Source: Asterias rubens
Taxonomy: Eukaryota; Echinodermata; Asteroidea; Forcipulatida; Asteriidae
DNA: 64,000 nt
Direction of reading: 5' to 3'
NCBI RefSeq assembly: GCF_902459465.1
Contig: NC_047070.1
Location: 7,242,554 to 7,306,553, forward strand
A program made the translations under genes and the position numbers. Each line of letters starts with the position of its first letter. Within the stretch, counting starts at the first letter, position 1. The notes beneath the pieces are model-generated. The model had not been told where the DNA came from. It was given only the letters and a program-made list of their open reading frames with translations, and made no database searches. This document shows, in pieces, positions 1 to 12,000 of the stretch.

Positions 1-3000
1 TCTATGATAGTATCCTTCAGTTTGGAGTTCCTTTGCAGCACCTCGTACAAACCCTATTACAAGGCAAATAATAAGAATAATAATAATACTAATTTAATAG
101 ATGGAAATTTGCATCGGGGATAAAGAATATTAATTTTGGTTGTCACCAAAATACACTGATGTGTAATAGTGCTGTATACTCTGTACTTTTTTTTGTCATA
201 CTATGTACTTTTTTTTTGTACGAAGTGTAGTGGCCGAGCGGTTAAGAGCACCGAATTCAAACTCTGGTGTTTCTGATCAGCAGAGTGCGGGTTCGAGCCG
301 TGACACTTGTTTCCTTAAGCAAGACACTTAACCATTGCTTCGTCCTTCGGATGGGACGTTAAGAAGTTGGTCCCGTGTGTTGTGTAACGCACGTAAAAGA
401 AACCAGTGCACTTATAGAAAAGAGAAAATATTAGCATATTGCGCCACAGCACCTAGTAAACCATTACATGGTGCTATGTAAAAGGATTAGATCTCATAAT
501 TCAAAAACCTAGTCCTACATACCTTGCAGGAAATACTGTATGTTTCAGCGCTTTGAGACACCCTTCAGGTGTATAAGGCGCTAGATAAATATTGACTACT
601 ATTAACATTATTATTAAACAGTGCTTATCGGTGCATATGGGTAAAACCAAAAATTTATAATACTGATACAGTAGCTTTTGCATAGAACCCTTAACCCAAA
701 AAGGGTCCTGAGGCGCTTTAGATAGAGTTTAATACTTTAAGCAAGTTAAGAAATAATGAACAGTTTAAGATAAAAAAGACTGAGAATGCCTTAGAAATTT
801 AATTACAACCGTCCAACTACAATGAAATGAAGTTTCAGTATCAATTGACATAAAACAGGCAGATTGATAATCTTTAAAAAGATAAATTTGAAGACAATCC
901 ATTTAAAAAAATGGATTAAAAGAGAGATACATTTGCCTTTAAATTATGTTAAAAGACATTCCAAAAGACATTAAAATCTATTAAAAAAAAGAAAAAAAAC
1001 CACGAGAGGATGAGTGATCGTTCGATTAGCTCTTGTCAGGGGCTCACCCGAGTGAGCACCGCGGGGTCGACCCAGGGAAGCTAATCGAATGCACCCTATA
1101 TTATATGTAATATCAAAGCAAAAAAAAAGAATCTCTAATGAATGTCTGCCTACAAACCTCATAGAGGATCAACCTGACATCGGCTTGCTGCGTGAAACAA
1201 CGTCTTAGACTCCCGAGGATCTCAAGACAAACTATAGCCTCATAGTTGGACTGTTGGCTTCCTCCTGTATGGATGTCAACCATCGTCTGAAACAGAAATA
1301 AACAGCTTAACATTAAGAATTGTCAACTTTCTGAGCAGTCGAGGGACACGGGCGGAAGGACCAGCTTCATACTTTTTTTAATAACTACAAAATGTGTGGA
1401 TCAATTTCGCTGATTAATTTTTTTAACTGCCGTTTAAGGCAGTGGACACTATTGGTAGTTACTCAAAATAATTATTAGCATAAAACCTTTCTTGGTGACG
1501 AGTAATGGGGAGAGGTTGATGGTATACAACATCGTGAGAAACGGCTCCCTCTGAAGTGCCGTAGTTTTCGAGAAAGAAGTAATTTTCCACAAATTTGATT
1601 TCGAGACCTCAGATTTAGAACTTGAGGTCTCGAAATCAACCATCTAAACCCACACAACTTCGTGTGACAAGGGTGTTTTTTCTTTTATTATTATCTCGCA
1701 AGTTCAATGACCGATTGAGCTCAATTTTCACAGGTTTGTTATTTTATGCATATGTTGAGATACAACTGTGAGGGCTAGTCTCTGACAATTACCAATAGTG
1801 TCCACTGCCTTTAAACTCCACTCTTTCATACACTGGGTGAGTAAACTCAGAGGTTGACCAAAAAAAATGTATTGTGGGATGGCAGATTAGTCTGGATGGC
1901 GCCATTCTAATGTGCACAGAAGATGTCAGTAATGATTCTAGTTAGTGATTAATTTGGCATAAAAAATTGTTGCCGCAACACATCTTGATAATTAAAAATT
2001 ACTCGCGAAGAGTGTTAAAGTCGCAACTATTTGAGGTACGACTAGTCGAGTAGTAAATTTCACTAGTTGCCCATGGCTTATAAACCATGGGGGTATTAGG
2101 TTTTCTAGATCAGTTTTGAAGAATGATACAGGTATTCACAGCTGGATTGGCAGCATACATGTATTGCACCGCAGCACCTAATAAACCATTACATGGTGCT
2201 AAGGATTAGGTCTCATAATTCAAACTTCGTCCCACCCACCTTGCAGAAAATACCTGGCACTTTGTATCCTTTGGAAAAAGGCGCATCATAAATACGGTTA
2301 CTATTATTATTATTATTATTTAAGAATTGTACCTGACTGGATGCAGACATGTAGGACTGACTCATCTGACTCGCTGGCAGACTCCCATAAACCTGAAACT
2401 GTCTCAGCATTTGCAGATATCCCGACACTGCTATTTTCCTGGCGTCTCCTTGCCTGTCATACCAAACACAAAAAGACAACACAATGTTTATTTGAGGCTT
2501 GCACGGTGAGGCATCAATGTAAACTTGGTTTGGTTTGCGGTATCACCATGTGTGTATCTACTTATGTGGTCAAGTGGTTAGACTCACAGGACTTGCAATC
2601 ACAAGGTTGTGGGTTCGATTCCCCCAGCTGACCGCTGATTTCACAATGACGACAATAAATATTGGCGTCTAGTTACTGAATTGCAACTTCTTGATTTGTG
2701 CAATTCATAATCATAGACGTTAAACCAATGTTTGTATGAAAGAGATTGGCTGCTGCCAGCTTGGCGTTTATATCGCCTTGTGGGAGTTTGCCGAGTTCCC
2801 TTGACGGGAAGATCATCTAAACAAACAAACAAACTTGCTGGGTAGATTATATTCCTTCCTCGTGTTCAATCTCTAGGACCCGGGGTCACTAGGTGGATTG
2901 GGTTTTCAATCTGTACCCGACTGAATGGGTTTTTTCCCTGGAATATAAATGTATCTCTGGGGTTTTCCTCCAACATCCAAAACCGAAACTTCCTCAGTCA

Positions 3001-6000
3001 CTTCTCTTCATTGGGTTCTTGGCTAGTACAGCTCCGAACACATCACAAGAACCATGCTTTTCTCAGCATCCTTGGCTTCAAACAACCAGAATAAATGGAT
3101 GGGTTGGGGGGGGGGACATTTTGGTTCCCATTTTTGGAGGTTGAATGTGACAAAAGTACCTGAATCTTTTCAGTTTAATTTGTTGGGATTTTGTCAATTT
3201 TTTGTATTACAAATGTTTAAAGTTGTTATTTTGACATAATTGTTACTTCCACAAAAAATCAATAAGATAACATAAAGGTAAGATGCCAACACTCAACAGA
3301 GATACGATGGCTATCTATGGATGCGTTCGATAAACTTCCCCTAGTCAACCCCGATTTGACGTTTTTCCAGGGGCTCAGCCCCAAGTGCCCTGCTCGTGGA
3401 ATGGGTCACATGGGGTTGGCTCGAGGTGCATGACGTCACCACGGGAGGGTGAGTGATCGTCCGATTAGCTCTTGTCAGGGGCTCACCCGAGTGAGCACTG
3501 TGGGGCCATCCCAGGGAAGCTACAATCGAACACACCCAATGCCAATCTGCTGACACATGACCACTCGACTTGACATGCCATGATAAAAAAAACCAGTATC
3601 TTATTTGGACGAATAAAAGACTATTTTTCGGCAAAATGAATGAAAATTTGGTGGTCGGATTTGGATGATACATTATTATTTCCTTGGCTTCAAACAACCA
3701 GAATAAATTAAAATGAAACGAAATTTGAGGGATATCTCACCTAGCAAACATAGCTTTCCTCAGGACCAGCAGGAGTGAGTCTTTGAGCGACACGTTGAGC
3801 TTCATGAGTGGCTGCACAGCTTTGAGTAACCCATCAGCGGATGAAGGAGCTAGGTAAGCTAAATAGTCAAAGGCCTCTCGCATCTTGGGGAGTGAGTCCA
3901 GGAGAATTTGAGGAGCGGAGTTAACGGTGCTGGCAAGGAGACCTGAATGGAATGAGTTTTAAAGGCAGTGGACACTATTGGTAATTACTCTAAATAATTG
4001 TCAGTAACGAGCAATGGAGAGCTGTTGATAGTATAGTGAGAAACGGCTCCCTCTGAAGTAACGTAGTTTTCGAGAGAGAAGTAATTTTCCACTAAAATTT
4101 TTGAATTTGATATTTGAGACCTCAACATTAGATTTTGAGGTCCCAAAATCAAGCATCTGATGAAAGCACACAGCAACGTTTGACAAGGAATTTTTCTTCC
4201 ACTATTATCTTGTAACTTCGAAGACCAATTTTCACAGGTTGGTTATTTTATGCACCAAGTGAGAAGACTGGTCTTTGACAATTACCAAAGGCGTCCACTG
4301 TCTTTAAAAAAGGTTGCAAATGCCGTTAGGAGCAGCACACATGTATGGGGTGGGTGGGATGGGGTTTAATGGCTACCATTTTAAGAGATTGTATGTGACA
4401 AAAGTAACCGCTCTTGAAAACAATTCTAACAAAGGGAGGTTTTGGTTGATAATTTAAATTTTTGTTTTCATTTTATACCATATTTGTCAAAATTTGAAGA
4501 AAAAAAATTCAAAGTAAAAAAATTTCAAAATCAAGATAACCTTAAGGTCAGCTATGAACTTGTGTATGCACTGACTGCAGTTATCGTTTCTAACATTTTA
4601 AAATTCAAATTTCTGAAAACAAGTTATTTATAAATATACATTATAAAGCCTTTAAGAAAGACTCTGATGATAGGGTATAAATGTCAGACCACTAACTAAT
4701 TCGTACAAATTATATAACTTAGATCACTGTTAGGTTTTAAAGCCATTGGACACTTTCGGTAAACAGTATTGTCCAAGGCCCACACTTCCTTTATCACAAC
4801 TTCTATATAAAATAACAAACCTGTGAAAATTTAGGCTCAATCGGTCATTGGAGTCGGGAGAAAATAACGGGAAAATCCACCCTTGTTTCGGCGCACGTTT
4901 CGCGGTGTCATGACATGTGTTCAAAATAAATTTGTAATTCTCGCTATCGAGAATTGATATTGTTTTAATGTTTTCTCAAAAAGTAAAACATTTCATGGAA
5001 TAATATTTTAAGAGAAGTCTTTCACCATTACCTTCTGTAAACCCTGTAAGTTATTTGTAAATCTGTGAACTTTTTAAAATTTTATTGTAATGGCTTTAAC
5101 ACTAACCAATGTAATGCGAGACCGGCGTAGATTCTTTGGTGACGATACGATTGAGAAGTTGCTCCAGTATTTCCGCACGGACCATCTCGTGTGCCTTGAA
5201 GGTACTGACCAGGATCTGGGAGCCCAAGGAGCAGGCTCTCTGGTTCGGGGTATTGGTGCAGGCCTGATTCTCTGAAACAAAAATCATATAATAGTATAGC
5301 TTATTATTATCATATCTCAGAACTGCTTCAAGTTTACACTCCGTCCATGAATCTTCGATCCAGTTCCATGCATTCTTCTCATTGAACCCAAGTCTCGACA
5401 CTCCTGGGGTGACAGGATTTTTTCTTCAGCTGCCCCATCACAGGTTTTCAAGAACTAATTTAGGTGGATATGTACACTTTACAAGTCTTGACTACTATTA
5501 TAATTAGTTTGTTGTGCCCCATACTTCGATCCCCCTCCCCCGGGATCACAAGCCCACCTCAATGGCCACCTCTATGGTGTTATGGCTGAGTGAATTTGAG
5601 CTTCAAATTCAAGTTCTGGTGGTTAAGTCTTTGGAGTGTGGGTTCAGGTCCCGGTCGTGACACCTAGTGTCCTTGAGCAAGAAACTTTACTAAAATTGAT
5701 TCTCTTCACCCACAGGTATAAATGGGTATATGTGAGGGTAGAGGTTGATATTGTGTATGGGTTCGAATCCCGGTCATGACACTTGTGTCCTTGAGCAAGA
5801 TACTTTACTATAATTGCTTCTCTTCACACAGGGGTATAAATGGGTACCTGCGAGGGTAGAGGTTGATATTGTGTATGAAAAAGCCACAAGCGCCTTACAG
5901 GCAGCTCAGGGCTGTATACTCCCTAGGGAGCTGAGAAACATTACATGGATGTTATTGGCCCTATGACCAGGGCACTAATGTAAAGCGCATTGATACGGTT

Positions 6001-9000
6001 ATTGTGAAATGCGCTACATAAGAATTTGTTATCTCTTGTTATCTTTGGAGCGCCACGGCAGCTCGAGCTGTATACTCCCAAGGGAGCTGAGAAAGATTAA
6101 CAGGATGTTATTGGCCCAATAACCAGCGCACTACTGTAAAGCGCATTGAGACAGTTATTGTAATATGTGCTTTATAAGAACTTCTTATTACTATTCATTA
6201 TTACCTACCTTTTAATTTGCCCATGGGGCCAGGTTTGGGTCCAAACGCATCCATCAGAGTGAAGCCAAGTTGAACTAATCCTTGAGTCACATGATCCCAT
6301 CCATAAGAGCTAAACAAGAACCAAAGCAAATGATTAATTACAAAACACTCATCCAACTGCCCTGTGACATCAGAGAAGCAGTGTCTACTTTGGTCTTCAA
6401 GCGGTCTCTCAAAACTTTTTTGTTTCCCACTGAGAGCAACAAGTAGTTTTCTTTTGCTATGTTTTCTACTTCTGTTATTTCGTTTTTTTCTTGTGAGGCG
6501 CTGGGTTCATTGTAGAGCGCCATAGAAATGTTTACTATTATTATTATCATTATTATCATTAGAGTAAATCCAAGTTGCACTAATTCCTGAATCACATTAT
6601 CCCATGAACAACCCTTAACCCTTAACTGCCCGACTGGTCACAATACTTTTAAAAACACTGTTCCGGCCCGAGAGAAGTCAATTTAGCACTTATTGTTTGT
6701 TTTAGATGTTCTTCCTGTCAATGGAACTTGGCAAACTCCAACAAGGGGATATTAACACCAAGCTGGCAACAGGCAATCTCTCTCATAACAAACATTAGTT
6801 TTGACGTCTATGATTGTGAATTGCACAAATCAAGAAATTGTGATTCAGTAACTAGACGACAATTCTTGTTCTAGTCGATGTGAAATCAGTAGTGGTTAGC
6901 TTGGTAGGATTCGAACCCACAACCCAGGCCTGAACGCCACTTCAAGGTGTGGGATACAATTTGTTTTTTTCCAGGGGTCGTTGCCACCTACTCCTGGGGC
7001 TGATGAGACAGGGTTATCCCCCTTATCGGTCACTAGGATGTAGGCTTGAGTATCATCTTATAATTGCCTTAGAATGATCAGCACCTACCTATTTTGTACG
7101 GTATCTAAGATCAACTCGGTCACATCTACCGATCCTGGGGCTATTTCTATCAATGCAAGGAAAAGAAAAACAGACAGACAATTAATTTGTGGCCTGCACA
7201 GCTCGTTGCATTGGTAATGTTTCCTCTTAACTTCCAAGGGAAGATTTAACATTGGTTTTTATTAAAAAAAAATTAAAAATATGGTTTTTGCTTTTATTTA
7301 ATTAAAAATATGAACGCAGCATCCTGCTGAATTGCGACATAATTCACAATCGTTAAAAATATTACAATCATTGTTGTAGTCATGTTGGCACATGAATGCA
7401 AAAGAAAGGTAACAACTTCCATTGTGCCGGTAACTCCTCAAGTCAGGGTAAACCCTGTTGCCTAACAACTCAAGGGTTTTTCTCAAGATCCTCGCTGTTC
7501 CCAAAAGCGCCGCATTCTGCAACTGTTCTATCTTCACATTTGTCCCCTATTTCGTCCCTATTTTGTTATTACTTCATCTTAACACAACATGCAATTTAAG
7601 AAAGATAACATTTTCTTTTGTTCCAGTAACTCCTTGAGTTGGTCTACGCCCCAAAGCCTAATGACTCAAGAGTCTTTTTAGGGTCCTCGCTGTTCCCTGA
7701 AGGGACACTCTACCCTCACAGTTGTCCTTATTTCACCTAAAGCCCTCTTCACACGACAAAGTAATTTCCCCAGAAATAAACTCCAAAGCAAAATCCCAAG
7801 AGTTTTTAACCCCACCGCCACCCCAGCAACCGTTCTCACTATCCCAATTTGGTAACTCCCGCCAGTACTATTTCCCAGAAATTTGCATGGTCGTTAAGGA
7901 CCAAGCCATAGACCTTTATCACGGTGTGGCCATCTTGATTTTACTACAATTCCAACTCATTGTAACCAAACTGAGGCTGGAAGAAATAATAGTCTGGTGC
8001 CATGTTTGCGCAATGAATGTTAGCATTCATTACTGTTATGGAGACAGGGAACATAACCAAGATGGTGACAACGTGATAAAGTATCTTGCTCAAGGGCATA
8101 TGTGCCACGAGAGGGACTTGAACCCACACTCTGCTGATCAGAAACACAAGAGCTTTACCTGAGATCCAGTGCGATGCAGACTGCCTCTCAGCATCCTTGA
8201 AACTCTTCAAAATGACACTCTTCAAGAAGTTAAAGATCTGAAATGCAATGAATAAATGTATGTCAACATTGCCCACTAAACCATTACTTATAAATACCTC
8301 AGACAGTTTCGCTATTCCTATTGGTGGAGAGACCTTGCAGAGTCGTTGCCGTGTGACAAAGGCCCTTGCTTTCGGCTTGGGCCTTTATCACATGGCAACG
8401 ACCCTGCCGGTTTTATTCAGCCTCGCCTTCGGCTGGGGCCTTACTCACACGACAACGACCCTGCCGGTTTTAAATGGCCGATAAAGAACTCGTCGCTACC
8501 CTTTTATTCCCTTAATATGATCTCAAGGCAATATCTGAGTCATTGTACCAGACATTATTGAAATCTAACTCGCTTATTATGAAGGCTGGACTAGAAAGGA
8601 AGAAGAAGAAAAAGTATGAAGACGAATAGAACAAACAAACTACTTACTGGTTCTTCAAATCGATGAATTGGTGCAATGGAGAGAGCCAAGGCGACATTGA
8701 ACGGAGATAAAACAGCCGCTGTGTTACTTAGTTTACTTGCCTGTATCAACAACAACAAAATTGGTAAAACCAAAATTTAAATTCTTCATCCCTGATGCAA
8801 ATTTCCATCTATTGAATGCCAATGACCTGGGCACTAATGTAAAGTGCATTGGTATGTTACTGTAAAATGTGATATATAAAAACTATATTCATTTTTGTTT
8901 TTACCCATATACACTGATGTGTGTAAGCACTGCATACTCAGTACTTTCCTGAGTTCTGTGAAGAAAAAAAACAGGCATAAACTCGGGTGGGATTCGAGCC

Positions 9001-12000
9001 CACAACCCTTGCAATTCTAGAGCAGTGTCATACCAACTAGACCACCTAGATTGCCCGGTAGCTAGAGGCAGTTTTAATCCTATGTTTTGGCAGCGGGTCC
9101 TGCAACGATATAAGAGATGTTAAATTTGCATCAGGGATATAGAATATTGAAGAATATCTCGATCGTCTGGTTCGTAAGACACTGCTGTAGAATTGCAAGG
9201 GTTGTGGGTTCAAATCCAATCTGAGTAAATATCCCTGTGAGTTTTTTTTTTCAAAGAACTCTGGAAAGTACTGAGTATACAGTGCTAAAACAGAATTAAT
9301 ATTCTTTCTCCCCGATGCAAATTTCCATCTTTTAACTGTTTAAATTTGTCCTTCTCGATTTATAATACATAAATCTGTGTAACTTTGACCGTTGGTATCT
9401 GAAACAAAAAGTTGCATCCCCCTTAAGATGATCCCCTGGCTGCCGCTTCCCAGGTTGTATGGTAATTTTGGTGTGATCCCTGGCTACAGGGCAGTTAACG
9501 GCTGTATGGCTTCTGAATGGCACCCCTGAACAAAGGTATTGATAAAATAGGGAGACCACCGACATAGGGCTGTCTACAATCCCGGCCAAAATGCTTGGGC
9601 CACCCATTCGCAATATGACGGCAATGTTGATGGCAGCGAAGACTGCGCTATGAGAGCCAACATCGAAAGGGGGCATGGGGGCCGTAGTGCGCGGGCCCAA
9701 CGAAATATAGGGATCGTAGTAGCTCAGTTGGTAGAGCGCCGGCACATTAGTCCAGAGGTCATTGGATTGAGTCCCACTCTAGTAAAATTGTCTTTGTTCA
9801 ACCCCAACCAATTTCTTATTTATAATACATTGGGTGCGTTCGATTACATGTAGCTTCCCTGTGTCGACCCCAAGGTGCTCATTCGAGTGCGCCCCTGACC
9901 AAGAGATTGAACGATCACTCGCCCTCTCTAGGTGACGTCATGCACCTTGGGCCAGCCCCAAGTGACCCGGTCCACAAGCAGGTCACTTGGGATTGACCCT
10001 GGTGAGCCCCTGGAATTACTTCAATGCTAATCGAACGTATCAGGGGCAGATCAGGGTCGACCCGGAGAAGCTAATTGAACACACCCATTAAAAAAGAGCA
10101 ATGAATGGTAGGGTTTGAAACTTTGCATGGTGGAAATACGATATGGAAAGGTTTGCGGTAACACCATGTAATGACTATCTCTAATGAGTTTGGGTGGTTC
10201 TGAAAAGAAANNNNNNNNNNNNNNNNNNNNNNNNNNNNNNNNNNNNNNNNNNNNNNNNNNNNNNNNNNNNNNNNNNNNNNNNNNNNNNNNNNNNNNNNNN
10301 NNNNNNNNNNNNNNNNNNNNNNNNNNNNNNNNNNNNNNNNNNNNNNNNNNNNNNNNNNNNNNNNNNNNNNNNNNNNNNNNNNNNNNNNNNNNNNNNNNNN
10401 NNNNNNNNNNNNNNNNNNNNNNNNNNNNNNNNNNNNNNNNNNNNNNNNNNNNNNNNNNNNNNNNNNNNNNNNNNNNNNNNNNNNNNNNNNNNNNNNNNNN
10501 NNNNNNNNNNNNNNNNNNNNNNNNNNNNNNNNNNNNNNNNNNNNNNNNNNNNNNNNNNNNNNNNNNNNNNNNNNNNNNNNNNNNNNNNNNNNNNNNNNNN
10601 NNNNNNNNNNNNNNNNNNNNNNNNNNNNNNNNNNNNNNNNNNNNNNNNNNNNNNNNNNNNNNNNNNNNNNNNNNNNNNNNNNNNNNNNNNAAAAGAACCG
10701 TCGAGTTAAACCAACGGTTCTTTTCAGAACCACCCCAACTCATTAGAGATAGTCAATACATGGTGTTACCGCAAACCTTTCCATATAGCAATGAATGGCG
10801 TTACCTCAAGAAACTTGATGAACTCCTTGCCTAGATCCTGGTCTTGCTTAATAGCAAACGTAATGTGAAGGATGACGGTACCTTCCATGTGGCGCAAGGC
10901 ATCCTGAGATATGGTCGACAAGGCTTCAACGTTTCTGGTTAAAATGAAAATGGGATTCATTGAACTAATACACACTGTTAAAGACACTGGACACCTTTGG
11001 TAAATTGTCAAAGACCAGTCTTCTCACTTGGTGTATCTCAACATATGCATAAAATAACAAACCTGTGAAAATTTGGACTCAATTGGTAACCTCACGTATG
11101 AGGTCTCAAAATCAATTCAAATATTTTAGTGAGAAACTACTTCTTTCTCAAAAACTACGTTACATCACAGGGAGCCGTTTCTCACAATGTTTTATAGTAT
11201 CAACAGCTCCATTGCTCATAACCAAGTAAGGTTTATGCTAATAATTATTTTGGGTAATTACCAATAGTGTCCACTGCCTTTAAGCCCGGTTCAGTATTCC
11301 TGCATTGTTATCGCAGCTAACTATTCACAGGTAAATTATGTTACACACATTCCTAGTGAGTAGGAATTCATGTCATGGCCAAAAATGTGATCTACAAAAA
11401 GTATCAAAGCCCTTGGAAGTGGGCGTCACTTTACTGGTTCAGACGAAGCTCCTAGCTTAGGAGTGAAACGTAACTACTAAATTATATGTAAGTAACATCA
11501 TACATAACTTTCGTTTTGTAAAAACGAGTCTTTGAATTCATGATCTTTAACAATCCAGATGAACTTGTTTAAAGATTTGAGAGTAACTTACTGGTTCTGT
11601 TCTTGATGCTGATCCTTGCAGAGTTTGTCTTGCTTTGTGAGATATGACGTTAGTCCAGTGAACACCAGTCTCTTATGACCCTATGTACGGATTCAAAAAC
11701 AGTAAAACATCCAATCACTGTTTGTAGACCAACCAAGGGCCAAGAAAGATCCATCTATACAGATCCTTAAAGACACTGGACACCTTTGGTAATTGTCAAA
11801 GACCAGTCTTTTCACTTGGTGTATCTCAACACAAGCATAAAATAACAAGCCTGTGAAAACTTTAACTCAACTGGTCGTCGAAGTTGCGAGATAATAATGG
11901 AAGAAAAAACACCCTTGTCACACAAAGTGGTGTGCTTTCAGATGCTTGGTTTCGGGACCTCAAAATCTAATTCTGAGGTCTCGAAACCAAATTCGTTGAA

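Noticed and set aside
2563..2632. Possible tRNA gene
   Set aside because: Good A and B boxes but followed by a SINE body and (AAAC)n tail, with reverse copies elsewhere.
7722..8162. 146-codon open frame on the plus strand
   Set aside because: It runs antisense to the FANCI exon 9 end and through a degenerate SINE head, and has no domain.
10051..10834. Long open frames spanning the N-run on both strands
   Set aside because: They exist only because N codons are read as open. The flanking sequence is fold-back repeat.
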